A DNA stretch of 64,000 nt from Thiothrix subterranea. GTDB taxonomy: Bacteria; Pseudomonadota; Gammaproteobacteria; Thiotrichales; Thiotrichaceae. The stretch covers positions 2,904,001-2,968,000 of the forward strand of contig NZ_CP133217.1 of NCBI RefSeq assembly GCF_030930995.1. The letters are read 5' to 3'. Position 1 is the first letter of the stretch. The number at the start of each line of letters is the position of its first letter. Under the pieces are notes generated by a model. The model was not told where the DNA came from and made no database searches. It saw only the letters and a program-made list of their open reading frames with translations. This document shows, piece after piece, positions 1 through 8,206 of this stretch. Both the position numbers and the translations under genes were made by a program.

Positions 1-1020
1 CAGAACGGTTGGCTTTCAATTCCGCTTGCCGCTGCTCCAGCCATGCGTCGGTGTCAGAGGAGCAGGAGGCGGCGGCTTCCGCGAGGTATTCGCTCAGATG
101 GTAAAAATCCACCAGATAAGCGCCCTGACTGCCAAAACAGTGCTCTATCTGGTCGGCAATCCAGACTGCCCCGTCGCCGACGCCATGAATGTCCGTTGCC
201 CGTTCAAAGCCTGCCTGACAGGCACAATGGTACAGGTGTTGTCCGGCCTGTTCCGTGCCGCCGCTAAAGGTTCCGCCATAAAAGCGGCGGGTGCTCCCAA
301 TTCGCGGGCAATGCACAGCTTTAATTCCTGCCAATTCAGGGTTTTACCTTTGCGGCGGTCAGCCGCTTCCGGGCGCTCGTCACAATGGGAAGACCATGCC
401 GCCATCCATTTCCACCAGCACACAGGCTTTTCCCGGACTTTCAGACCGGGCTGTTTCCAGTACCGTATTGTCCAGCATCAGACGTCCATGACGTTCCGTC
501 GTCTGCCGGATCGTTTCCGGGGGCAAGCTGATGCCATAATGTTCCTGAAGTTTTTCACTCACCTGCCGGAAAGGATGATCCGCCCCAAAATCCGTGACCA
601 CCCGTTGCAGCGGCGCGGATACTCCCCGGCAACGCACCGCCGCACTGGCGGAAAAAGGCCGTTGCAGGCACGAACCTTGGCGAAACAACCGTTCGTTTAC
701 TTCAATCTGTCCGTAGGTACTGTGCCAGTAGAGTTTTTTTGACCCATAGGACGCCAACCCGCTGCTTGTCGGCCTTGATCGGCGGCGGCTGCTTCATGCT
801 GTTGTGCCCAGCCGGACAGCGCATCGTGTCCCAGTTGGCGCAGGATTTCGATTATCTGCCGTTCTGCTTCATCGGCGCGTTTCAAGTCGTCACTGTTGGA
901 TTCCATAATCGTTAGGATCGATTCAATCCGTTCCTGAAGCGCGGGATGACGGGCAAGGCGTTGGGCGAGCTGCGTTGACTTGTCTAAAATGGGGGGGACT
1001 CCGTTAATGGAAATATTTAC
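1..1020 (-). pseudogene. ISKra4-type transposase, frameshifted and truncated
   Basis: Reading leftwards from about 1020, the N-terminal part (residues such as LAQRLARHPALQERIE) is open to about position 760. It then shifts frame before the ASYGSKKLYWH motif, stays open to about 390 with the VEMDGGMV motif, and shifts again before GKTLNWQELK and once more before the DFYHLSEYLAEAA segment near 100-60. No ATG is apparent at the beginning: the frame is closed by a TAA near the element end, so the true start is unclear. With at least three shifts the protein is not made as one chain unless these are sequencing errors. The C-terminal catalytic part is outside the window. Confidence 0.7.
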
Positions 1021-1056
1021 CGGATATTAGACCATGCATCACTTTCGGTCACACCC
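1..1056 (-). mobile_element. ISKra4-family insertion sequence, partial and decayed
   Basis: The element runs off the left edge of the window. Its transposase is recognised on the minus strand but is split over three frames. The inner end is placed at 1056, where minus-strand sequence starting GGGTGTGACCG abruptly replaces the coding sequence of a DUF3368 PIN-domain gene. The family call rests on remembered features of ISKra4 transposases (KKLYWH near the N-terminus, an MDGG motif, a DFYHLSEY segment). The other terminus and target duplication lie outside the window. Confidence 0.7.
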
Positions 1057-1353
1057 GGCGCGGCGATCATCTATCAGTAAAAAATCAGCGTGCAAGTGCT
1101 TATAAAGCGACATGGCTTCCAGTTCGCCATCGCCTAAACCAGCAGGGGTGATGATTGTTTCACACAAGTCGATGGGAATCGTTTTACCCTGCAAGTAGTG
1201 ACGGAGCGCGTCGGCTTTGGGTTTTCCCGCTACCGTGCATTCGTTGAATACGGCAACAGGCACACGCACATCCTGAAAACGGATGTCCAGCCAATGCAAA
1301 CCATCACATACCGCCAGTGCAACCAGTGCGGAGGAGTCAGCCACAACCAGCAT
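1039..1353 (-). pseudogene. DUF3368 PIN-domain toxin, 3' end lost to an insertion sequence
   Basis: A 104-residue remnant of a PIN-like ribonuclease of the DUF3368 family, the toxin partner of UPF0175 antitoxins. Acidic residues expected of a PIN active site are visible at D6, E38, D75/E77 and D95/D96. Family members are usually about 150-165 residues. Here the native sequence runs to the LIDDRRA motif (residue 99), and the last five residues and stop are read from the ISKra4 terminus. The start overlaps the stop of the upstream antitoxin gene, as in a TA operon. The core acidic residues survive, so residual activity cannot be excluded. Confidence 0.75.
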
Positions 1354-1607
1354 CAGGATGCCTTTCTGAAAGCAGCGGCCTCGGCTGCCAGCTCACCCGG
1401 CTCATAATTGATCATGGCAATATTGTGCTGTTTACATTCAGCAATGAAGGTAAAACGGTCAACTCCCGCAAACTCACAAGCCGCACCAGCAGAGAGGCTA
1501 CCCGACTGGTACATGGTCAGGGCTGCATAGAGTTTGATACGCCGACCCAACTCTACGGGTGAAAATTCCATGCAGAATTGTTCAGGTACATCTAGCGTGA
1601 TTTGCAT
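1353..1607 (-). CDS. UPF0175 family antitoxin
   Basis: An 84-residue protein of the UPF0175 family, small predicted DNA-binding antitoxins found before DUF3368 PIN toxins. The recognisable core is the RRIKLYAAL stretch followed by a helix-turn-helix-like segment ending in FAGVDRFTFI. It starts with ATG and its end overlaps the toxin start, so the two form one minus-strand operon. A close relative, with the same core, lies at 37190-37444 without an adjacent toxin. Its own toxin is truncated by the ISKra4 insertion, so it may persist as an orphan regulator. Confidence 0.85.
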   Translation of the reverse strand: MQITLDVPEQFCMEFSPVELGRRIKLYAALTMYQSGSLSAGAACEFAGVDRFTFIAECKQHNIAMINYEPGELAAEAAAFRKAS

Positions 1608-1729
1608 GAGTAGGCTCCTATCGTTAAATCATGGGTTTTATTATAGCGTTATAATACCGCCAAGGCTGCTTCCATTGCCACCTGCACCAGCGCATGTTTT
1701 ATAAGGATTTAATGATGGAGGGAGGTTTT

Positions 1730-1996
1730 ATGAAAACCGAGGCGGATAAGGAATGGGAATATCTGGTGAATATGCCGGATGAGGAAATCGACTTTAGTGA
1801 CATCCCCAACACAACAGCGGAGATGTGGAAAAATGCGGAAGTTGGCACGTTTTATCGCCCTGTGAAGAAGCAGGTTACGGTCAGGATTGATGCTGATATT
1901 TTGGCTTAGTTGCAATCTGATGGGGCTGGGTATCAAACTTGGTTGAATCAACTATTGCGGGAGGCAATGCTGCAATCACCCAAAAAAGCGGCATAA
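1730..1996 (+). pseudogene. BrnA-like CopG antitoxin with in-frame amber codon
   Basis: The frame encodes the BrnA antitoxin signature: MPDEEIDFSDIP followed by WKNA, a KKQVTVRID strand, and the ribbon-helix-helix continuation GYQTWLNQLLREAM. The chosen ATG has a strong GGAGGGAGG ribosome site just upstream. A TAG at 1907-1909 interrupts the frame exactly where family members carry tryptophan (DILA-W-LQ), which fits a single TGG to TAG change. Beyond it the frame stays open to TAA at 1994-1996. No BrnT toxin gene fits in the short upstream gap, so this is an orphan. A truncated 59-residue product would lack the second half of the DNA-binding fold. Confidence 0.7.
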
Positions 1997-2109
1997 GTCG
2001 CTTGATAGTGATATAACCGGGTCGCCGAGCAAGTTATCCTGTCGCCATGCAAAGCTGTCAGTCATTAAGGAAGGATTTTAATATTGCCTAAAACCCGTGA
2101 GTAGCCTGT

Positions 2110-5043
2110 TTACTGTTCTTTATTGCCTATAGAAAGTGGCTCAAGCTGCCAGTTAATCACACTGCGCCTATGCTGTCGCAGGAAAGCATTAGTGCGCGAA
2201 AACGGCTTACTACCAAAAAAGCCACGCTGGGCGGACAAGGGAGACGGGTGAGCACTTTGAATAACTAAATGCTTACTTGTATCAATCAATGCAGCTTTTT
2301 TCTGTGCATGTCCACCCCACAACACGAATACTACCGGATTTGGCTGTACATTAACCACCCGGATCACCGCATCGGTGAAAACTTCCCAGCCACAGTTCTG
2401 GTGACTACCTGCCTGACCTTCTACTACGGACAGTACAGTATTGAGCAACAATACACCCTGTTCAGCCCATGCCTGCAAATAGCCAGTATGACTGTTATCG
2501 ACGCCAACATCCTCTCTCAACTCTCGGTAAATATTTTGCAGAGAACGAGGCAATGGCGTCACCCCCGGCAATACCGAGAATGCCAAACCATGCGCGATTC
2601 CTCGTGTCGGATAAGGATCCTGCCCCAGAATAACCACCTTGACCTGATCCAATGGGGTGGCCTGCAAAGCATTGAAACATTTACCTGCCTCTGGCAGAAG
2701 AGTTTTGCCCGCCGCCTGCTCATTAGCGAGAAACTCCAGTAAAACCTGCCAGTAGGGTTGGGTAAATTCTCGGCTTAACACATGTTGCCAAGAGACTGGC
2801 AGGTGGGGTATGGCACAAAGATTGGCATAGCAGGTGTAATCATCTATATCATTTTTATCAGGAGGAAAGCCCTGCCAGTAGCCGCTTGCACCTGCTATGT
2901 CGGGGGCTTGCCAGTAGGAGCGGTAGTGGTTGCCTAGACAATGGTGTTCGACGAATAAGCCTTGAGTGTCTTGCCCGATGCTGTCTGCCCATGTTGGTCG
3001 TTGCACCTGTTTAAAATATAAGGTTTCTGTATCACTACGCACGACCCAAGCAGCAGATTTTGTCAACACACAAAGCGATTCATTCATCTGTCCTTCTTGA
3101 AATTGCAGTGATTGCCGAATCTTGGTCTCACTCATAGCATCAATAGCTTCTACATATAATAAACCTCGACGTAACCTTATTTCCCCCAAATAACTGCCTG
3201 TGACGAGAACATCAGATAGGATTACCTTTGATGCCACCTTCCCTAAAACTTCGCCCAACACAGCACCACCAACGCCGCCTACAACGGATGAAACTGTCTT
3301 CGATGCAACGTTCCCTAAGATGTCTCCCAGTACATTATCACCCACAGTAGATGAGATTGTTTTCGATGCAACGTTTCCTAGCATTCCACCTAGTACCCCT
3401 CCTAACGCAACACCACCTACAACAGCCATCTCTCCTATTATTTCCTCGCTAACCAAGCCACTGCCCTTAACTTTTCCCCACAACTGATTAATAGCGGAAG
3501 TCGCAACAACAAATAGGACTTCACCTTGTTGGACTAACGCCAACGTTTGCTCTGTTGAATGGCTGCTTGGTAATTTTGCAGGGTCTATAGGGTAATCAGC
3601 ATGATATAGCTGCTCATATTTATGCACTTGCACCGCAATCTGTTGCAGTGTTGTCCCCACTTCGGGTAAGTCCCACGCAGCCAAAGGCAGACGCTTTTCC
3701 ATACGCTGGAACCATGAACGTGTGGCCACATCCGCCAGCACTTCCGCATCATCACGGTCATAACGCTGGCTCAGTTGCCGAAAATACTTGTTAGCGTCAA
3801 CAAGGTCAGCTTGAGGGACAACCTGGCGTGAACTGGCATCCAGACTACTTATCTCTTCAAACCAAACCTGTTCCCGCAGGGGCGACCGCCATTGGCGGAT
3901 GATGTCCAACACCGTCTGTTTGAGGGGATCAGGTAACAAACTAAACCGTTCCAGCCATAGGCTTCTTGCCGCAGGATTAGGGGTTGCCGCCACGCTGGAA
4001 AGCTCCAGCATATCCGGGTGTTGCCAAACCGCCGCTTCCACACTGGCATCGAAGTTGTAACCGTATTGGGCTACTGCCAGCCTGACACTACGCAACAACC
4101 CTGGTTCTAAGCGGATAGCGGGGGCTAACAAATGCAACAATTTACCCGCTTTTTCTCGGCGCGAGGCATTATTCCACTTATCCAGTTGCCGCAAGGGTTC
4201 CCACGGCTCCAAATTAAACAACACACGTAAACGCGGATCACAGGCTTCTGGGTGACATGGCACAACCGCAATCAATTTGCAGCCCATGCGTTGCAAAATT
4301 GCCCCTATCCGCAACCACATAGCCACCTGTTCCGCCGGATTCTCTGACAATGCCCCCAAATCACTAAACACCAGCACAAGACTACCTTCCGGCGGTAATG
4401 CCCAATCACATGTTTGCCCATCAACTAGCACATCTCGGCTATTGGCATAATCAGGCAAATAGGATTCCAGCAAATTGGCAAATAACCCTTGATCTAACCA
4501 GTAGGGTGTCAAGTGCAAATGGTGGTCTTCAATGATGTGTAAATGCCGTCCCAAATTTCGACGACTGGCGCGGGGAATATGATACAGGTATTCACCCCGT
4601 CCCAGCTTTTTCATCACAGCATCCACATCCAGCTCACGCCCCACACGCTGATATTTTAAATGGTGAAATAAGCGCGGCAATAAAGAACGTGGGGATACCA
4701 ACGGGTAATAAGCAGGCTTGGTTTGCGGGCGGCTTGTCCAACCAACGGGGGCTGAAAAATCGGTATTATCACTATCCGCAGCCTCTAACACCGTAGCCTC
4801 ACGCCGTTCCAACAGCCAAAAACCCACTTCCGGCTTTAACCTTTGCTGGTTAAGCGTAGCTTGAACAGGTACAAAGGTAGATACCGTAACTACAGCCTCT
4901 AATTTGCACTCATCGACAGGCTGCTGCTGTTCCAGCCCCAATTGCCCCGCGAGATACTGTAAAGCAGATTGTTCCCCAAGTACCGACAAGCCCAACAAGT
5001 CAGCGCGGTTTAACTGGCTTCTGCGGTGGCTCGGCTTACTCAT
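2110..5043 (-). CDS. Conflict-system protein fused to a C-terminal family-1 uracil-DNA glycosylase
   Basis: A 977-residue chain with two parts. Residues 1-740 match the N-terminal architecture I associate with MoxR/trypsin-linked conflict proteins: a region around 108-190 (LVSPRSLLPRLFHHLK, LTPYWLDQ), a possible vWA-like strand at 222-262 (LVLVFSDLG), and a glycine-zipper stretch at 536-606 with three LGxVASK repeats that may enter membranes. Residues 751-970 are a full uracil-DNA glycosylase: GQDPY at 807-811 with catalytic Asp809, LLLNTVL, and HPSPLS with His932. In related proteins I recall a formylglycine-generating (SUMF1) domain after the linker near 683-696, and that domain is absent here. 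ATG overlaps the stop of the AAA+ gene (ATGA). The glycosylase call is firm; the N-terminal role is inferred. Confidence 0.85.
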   Translation of the reverse strand: MSKPSHRRSQLNRADLLGLSVLGEQSALQYLAGQLGLEQQQPVDECKLEAVVTVSTFVPVQATLNQQRLKPEVGFWLLERREATVLEAADSDNTDFSAPVGWTSRPQTKPAYYPLVSPRSLLPRLFHHLKYQRVGRELDVDAVMKKLGRGEYLYHIPRASRRNLGRHLHIIEDHHLHLTPYWLDQGLFANLLESYLPDYANSRDVLVDGQTCDWALPPEGSLVLVFSDLGALSENPAEQVAMWLRIGAILQRMGCKLIAVVPCHPEACDPRLRVLFNLEPWEPLRQLDKWNNASRREKAGKLLHLLAPAIRLEPGLLRSVRLAVAQYGYNFDASVEAAVWQHPDMLELSSVAATPNPAARSLWLERFSLLPDPLKQTVLDIIRQWRSPLREQVWFEEISSLDASSRQVVPQADLVDANKYFRQLSQRYDRDDAEVLADVATRSWFQRMEKRLPLAAWDLPEVGTTLQQIAVQVHKYEQLYHADYPIDPAKLPSSHSTEQTLALVQQGEVLFVVATSAINQLWGKVKGSGLVSEEIIGEMAVVGGVALGGVLGGMLGNVASKTISSTVGDNVLGDILGNVASKTVSSVVGGVGGAVLGEVLGKVASKVILSDVLVTGSYLGEIRLRRGLLYVEAIDAMSETKIRQSLQFQEGQMNESLCVLTKSAAWVVRSDTETLYFKQVQRPTWADSIGQDTQGLFVEHHCLGNHYRSYWQAPDIAGASGYWQGFPPDKNDIDDYTCYANLCAIPHLPVSWQHVLSREFTQPYWQVLLEFLANEQAAGKTLLPEAGKCFNALQATPLDQVKVVILGQDPYPTRGIAHGLAFSVLPGVTPLPRSLQNIYRELREDVGVDNSHTGYLQAWAEQGVLLLNTVLSVVEGQAGSHQNCGWEVFTDAVIRVVNVQPNPVVFVLWGGHAQKKAALIDTSKHLVIQSAHPSPLSAQRGFFGSKPFSRTNAFLRQHRRSVINWQLEPLSIGNKEQ

Positions 5044-6008
5044 GTGCGTTCAGCGTGAAATCCCGGATGTTTCTGATAAGTAAACGTCCGCAATTCCTTG
5101 ATGTAATCCATTGCTGGCCTGCTGGTTTGCTGGCTTAAACGCTGGATACCACGCAACATATCGAAATATTCCGCTTGCCCCGGCAATGGGTAAAATCCTC
5201 TGCCTTTGGCGTTTTGCCTGTCTTCCACCAACATCGCCGCCGCTTCCGTAAATACTGCCATGTTCAACGCGGGGAAATTCACTGCATTTTGTTCCGCACG
5301 TTTTACCAAAAATGCTTGTTGTTCACCTGATTCGGCGGGGAAAGACAGGTGCAACGAGAGGCAACGGCGCAGGAAAGCATCCGGCAATGAACGTTCCTCA
5401 TTGGTGGTAATCATCACCAATGGCTTTTGCCCACAACAAGTAACTGGTTCATCCAGTCCTTGGGGGTGGAAACGGCTTGAACCCAAGGCTTCCAACAAAC
5501 CGTTAGGCACATCAGTATCCGCCTTGTCGATTTCGTCAATCAGTACAACCACACCATTTTCGACATTGCTCCCAGTAATATCAGGTTCTTTTCGCTTGCA
5601 CTGTTTTGCCATTTTTTGGGCAGACTCCCAATTCAATGCCCACCACATCACCCCCGGCACAATGAAGTTTTTAATCGCCAACGGGTCGGCTTTACCTCGG
5701 AATACAGGATTTCGATTTAATTGAGCTTCTGCCAAACGTGCTACTGCGTCGAAATGCCATAACAGGTCACGGGCTTCAGTCCGGGCATCCGCCACAAAAT
5801 GCAGGAAAGGACGCGACAGTTCTTTTGCCACTGCTTTCACCAACTGGCTTTTCCCAATCCCCGGCTCACCCCAGATCAGTAACGGGCGGTTAATCGCAAG
5901 CGCGGCATTCACCGCATTGACCATATCGCTATCCAGCACATGGCACACGGTATCGCCCACATCATTGGTGATTTCGATGGTTTTCAGGTTAGGGTCAAGC
6001 AATTGCAT
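5040..6008 (-). CDS. MoxR-type AAA+ ATPase
   Basis: A 322-residue AAA+ ATPase. Walker A is GEPGIGKS at residues 47-54, Walker B is VVVLIDEIDK at 153-162, a sensor-1 asparagine follows at about 203 (ITTNEE), and FLRRC at 212-216 supplies likely arginine-finger residues. MoxR-like ATPases remodel or activate partner proteins, often with vWA domains. It lies 12 bases after the protease gene and its stop overlaps the ATG of the glycosylase-fusion gene, so the products are probably made in ratio. A CGGAGA ribosome site precedes the ATG. Within the cassette it would be the NTP-dependent switch, by analogy with trypsin-MoxR conflict systems. Confidence 0.88.
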   Translation of the reverse strand: MQLLDPNLKTIEITNDVGDTVCHVLDSDMVNAVNAALAINRPLLIWGEPGIGKSQLVKAVAKELSRPFLHFVADARTEARDLLWHFDAVARLAEAQLNRNPVFRGKADPLAIKNFIVPGVMWWALNWESAQKMAKQCKRKEPDITGSNVENGVVVLIDEIDKADTDVPNGLLEALGSSRFHPQGLDEPVTCCGQKPLVMITTNEERSLPDAFLRRCLSLHLSFPAESGEQQAFLVKRAEQNAVNFPALNMAVFTEAAAMLVEDRQNAKGRGFYPLPGQAEYFDMLRGIQRLSQQTSRPAMDYIKELRTFTYQKHPGFHAERT

Positions 6009-6020
6009 GGTGTCTCCGGG

Positions 6021-7499
6021 TTAAATGTTTTTCTGAGTATCTGCCAGTTGATCGAACAAGTCGTATTCCTCAATCTCACGGTCTACGTCGCAATCCAATG
6101 ACAATTGCACAATGTAGGGATAGCTAGTTTTCAGTTCTTTGGCAAACTGCCGCATACGGGCGTTTTCGACTTCATCATCCCCAAACCGGAACAACCAATA
6201 GAAACTAGCTGCGTCCTCTTTACCTGCCTCACGTGCCAACCATGAAGTCACCAGTTTTTTCTTATCGGGCGAAGAATAGCTTCGATTTTGCTTGCGTGGG
6301 TTGATCTTGAACAGGTGTTCATCAATTGCAAGGTGCAAGGATGCCACATCCGCGCCACCACAAAATCGGTTATACAGATCATTTTCCATATCGTGGACAG
6401 CGTGGCTGCCATCATCTGCGCCTGATTCCGGGGCTAGTGGCAATCGGTACTTACCAGCCCTTACATCCCAACCAAAATCCTGTTTTACGAGCTTGAAATC
6501 AGCCGCACGCTTATCCACAGCCGCCATCAGCGTTTCTGCTGACATTTCCGTGGCGTAAGGTAATTGTAAAATTTCCGCTGAAATACTGCCCTTAGTCGCC
6601 CGAATACTAGTCACTCGGTCAAACCCATACAGCGACGGCAATAGCAAACGCACCAATTGCTTTAACTCCCCAAAAACATCAGAGTTCTTAGTTGATTTCT
6701 GTGCTGCATGAGTAATTTTGAGCAACTGCGGGATCGGCAACGTCACCAGATAAGAAACTAATGCCTTAGCCGAATCATCTACAGTACCGTTTACTTTAAT
6801 GATTTCAACTAACAATGCTTTACGGGCATCAGGAAAATTTTGCAGGTGAGCAATTGCTTCCCTAAAATGTTGTTCGACCGCCCCAATGCCAACAGCTTGC
6901 CGAAATTCGGCATTTTCAGCATTATCGACCAGCAAGTGGGGAATATAGACCGCAGTAAAACACTCATCCCGATCTTCCGGCGTTTCGGTAATCACTGCAT
7001 ACAAGGTGCTTCCCTGAAACACTGGCGCACCGGACAAACCTTTCCAGTTGTCTTTATCTTTCGCATCGCTTTTGGAGGTCAGGTTAATGATATGTGTACC
7101 ATTAGGATGGTGAAACTCACCCAACGCAGAAACTAAAACACGGCTTCCCGTATCTTCATCTTTACCAAGGTGGGAATAGCCCAAACTGTCCCAACGGTTA
7201 TTGAAGTTTGGAATTTTCCGCCCCAACATCCATACCGAAACGTGCGCTTGTGGCGGTGTATTGCAACGTATTACCGCAATATCACACGCCTCACCACCAT
7301 CGAACACTACTTCAGTCACTAACGATGCGTAGTTTAAGTCAGCCCATTCAACCTCGATCTTCTTAGCATCACTCCAATGTGGGAATAACACATGCCGAGC
7401 TGTCAGTACCAAATCCTTACCGATAGGATAGCCTGTACCGATAGCACGCTTACCGTCCTTTTTGGTGGGCAGGATTTTGGCAATGAGCTTGAAATCCAT
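6021..7499 (-). CDS. Trypsin-like serine protease with C-terminal accessory region
   Basis: A 492-residue protein with an N-terminal chymotrypsin/trypsin-fold protease domain: His36 (TARH), Asp73 (CDIAVI) and Ser156 (GLSGAP) form the expected triad. There is no signal peptide, so it should act in the cytoplasm. Residues from about 225 onward match nothing I can name with confidence; they may include an effector-associated adaptor domain followed by a charged C-terminal segment. ATG at 7499 overlaps the trypco2 stop as TGATG; a GTG one codon earlier is the alternative. Next to trypco2 and MoxR genes, such proteases are proposed to cleave and activate or destroy effectors in biological conflict systems. 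Confidence 0.85.
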   Translation of the reverse strand: MDFKLIAKILPTKKDGKRAIGTGYPIGKDLVLTARHVLFPHWSDAKKIEVEWADLNYASLVTEVVFDGGEACDIAVIRCNTPPQAHVSVWMLGRKIPNFNNRWDSLGYSHLGKDEDTGSRVLVSALGEFHHPNGTHIINLTSKSDAKDKDNWKGLSGAPVFQGSTLYAVITETPEDRDECFTAVYIPHLLVDNAENAEFRQAVGIGAVEQHFREAIAHLQNFPDARKALLVEIIKVNGTVDDSAKALVSYLVTLPIPQLLKITHAAQKSTKNSDVFGELKQLVRLLLPSLYGFDRVTSIRATKGSISAEILQLPYATEMSAETLMAAVDKRAADFKLVKQDFGWDVRAGKYRLPLAPESGADDGSHAVHDMENDLYNRFCGGADVASLHLAIDEHLFKINPRKQNRSYSSPDKKKLVTSWLAREAGKEDAASFYWLFRFGDDEVENARMRQFAKELKTSYPYIVQLSLDCDVDREIEEYDLFDQLADTQKNI

Positions 7500-7816
7500 C
7501 ACTCATCGTCCGATAACTGAGTTTTCTTAGGTTTACCTTGACCATCCACACCTGCATCGGGTGTCAAACTCAACCTGATCTTCTGTGTCGCTGACTTTTT
7601 GTACTTTCCACTGGCTTTTGCATCAATGTCCAACACCCAGAATTTGATTTTACCTCCACCCTCAAGACCACCTTCCTTTTCAACCACCGTCTGAAATTCC
7701 ACCTCGATGTTGTTGAGGTTAAATTTCAGGTCATGTCCTTGCCCTGCCCATTCCGCTAACTTAATTTCCTCACGCAGTGCTTTCATTACTTCTGCCAACT
7801 CAAGTTTCTGCCCCAT
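7499..7816 (-). CDS. Trypsin-co-occurring domain 2 (trypco2) protein
   Basis: A 105-residue protein matching the trypco2 pattern: an N-terminal helix (LAEVMKALREEI), then strands with FNLNNIEVEFQTVV, and a later KFWVLDIDAKA plus TQKIRLSLTP segment. Trypco domains are short proteins or modules described next to trypsin-like proteases in predicted conflict systems; their biochemical role is unknown, possibly an adaptor or inhibitor. The ATG at 7816 is preferred because the domain begins right there and the upstream frame extension has no family character. It is the first gene of the four-gene minus-strand cassette. Confidence 0.8.
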   Translation of the reverse strand: MGQKLELAEVMKALREEIKLAEWAGQGHDLKFNLNNIEVEFQTVVEKEGGLEGGGKIKFWVLDIDAKASGKYKKSATQKIRLSLTPDAGVDGQGKPKKTQLSDDE

Positions 7817-7913
7817 CGTGTTTCCCCAGTCTGTGATGAATGAGCTTTCTTTATAGTATTTGGACACAAGATGCGCAAGCAATAACAACTTGAACTTACC
7901 CCACACAAACACT

Positions 7914-7941
7914 AGACTTGTCTGCAATACAGCACAAGTCT
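7914..7941. promoter_or_regulatory. Inverted repeat, probable YefM-YoeB operator
   Basis: AGACTTGT at 7914-7921 is repeated as its exact complement ACAAGTCT at 7934-7941, ten bases before the yefM ATG. YefM-type antitoxins repress their own operon through palindromes, so this is a likely operator. It also lies in the divergent gap upstream of the trypco2-protease cassette and could affect that side as well. Confidence 0.5.
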
Positions 7942-7951
7942 GGAGTCTCCC

Positions 7952-8206
7952 ATGCAAGTCGTTACCTTTTCCGAAGCCCGCAACAACCTGAAAACCATCC
8001 TCAACCGCGTCGTCGAAGATGCCGATTGCACCATCATTACCCGCCGTGATGCCGAAGATGCCGTAGTAATGTCGCTCGACTATTACAACAGCCTGATGGA
8101 AACCTTGTACCTGCTGAAAACACCGGCGAATGCCGCACATTTACAAAAGTCCATTGAACAGTTCCGCCAAGGCAAAGCCACGCCCAGAGAACTGATCAAT
8201 GACTAA
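7952..8206 (+). CDS. yefM: YefM family antitoxin (Phd/YefM)
   Basis: An 84-residue Phd/YefM antitoxin. The N-terminal half has the family pattern (SEARNNLKTILNRV, then TIITRRD and AVVMSLDYYNSL), which forms the DNA-binding dimer; the C-terminal tail wraps the toxin. Its end overlaps the YoeB start by eight bases, the usual coupling in this pair. A GGAG ribosome site precedes the ATG. An inverted repeat directly upstream is a good autorepression site. Confidence 0.92.
   Translation: MQVVTFSEARNNLKTILNRVVEDADCTIITRRDAEDAVVMSLDYYNSLMETLYLLKTPANAAHLQKSIEQFRQGKATPRELIND

Noticed and set aside
1-1056. Frameshifts in the ISKra4 and IS66 transposases taken as proof of pseudogenes
   Set aside because: Some lie in or near C/G runs, so sequencing indels are possible; kept as pseudogenes but without full certainty. 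Core genes show no such shifts.
2550-2620. GQDPYP instead of the common GQDPYH in the glycosylase motif, at first taken as an inactivating change
   Set aside because: The catalytic Asp and His are kept, and as I recall actinobacterial Ung proteins also carry GQDPYPT, so it is natural variation.
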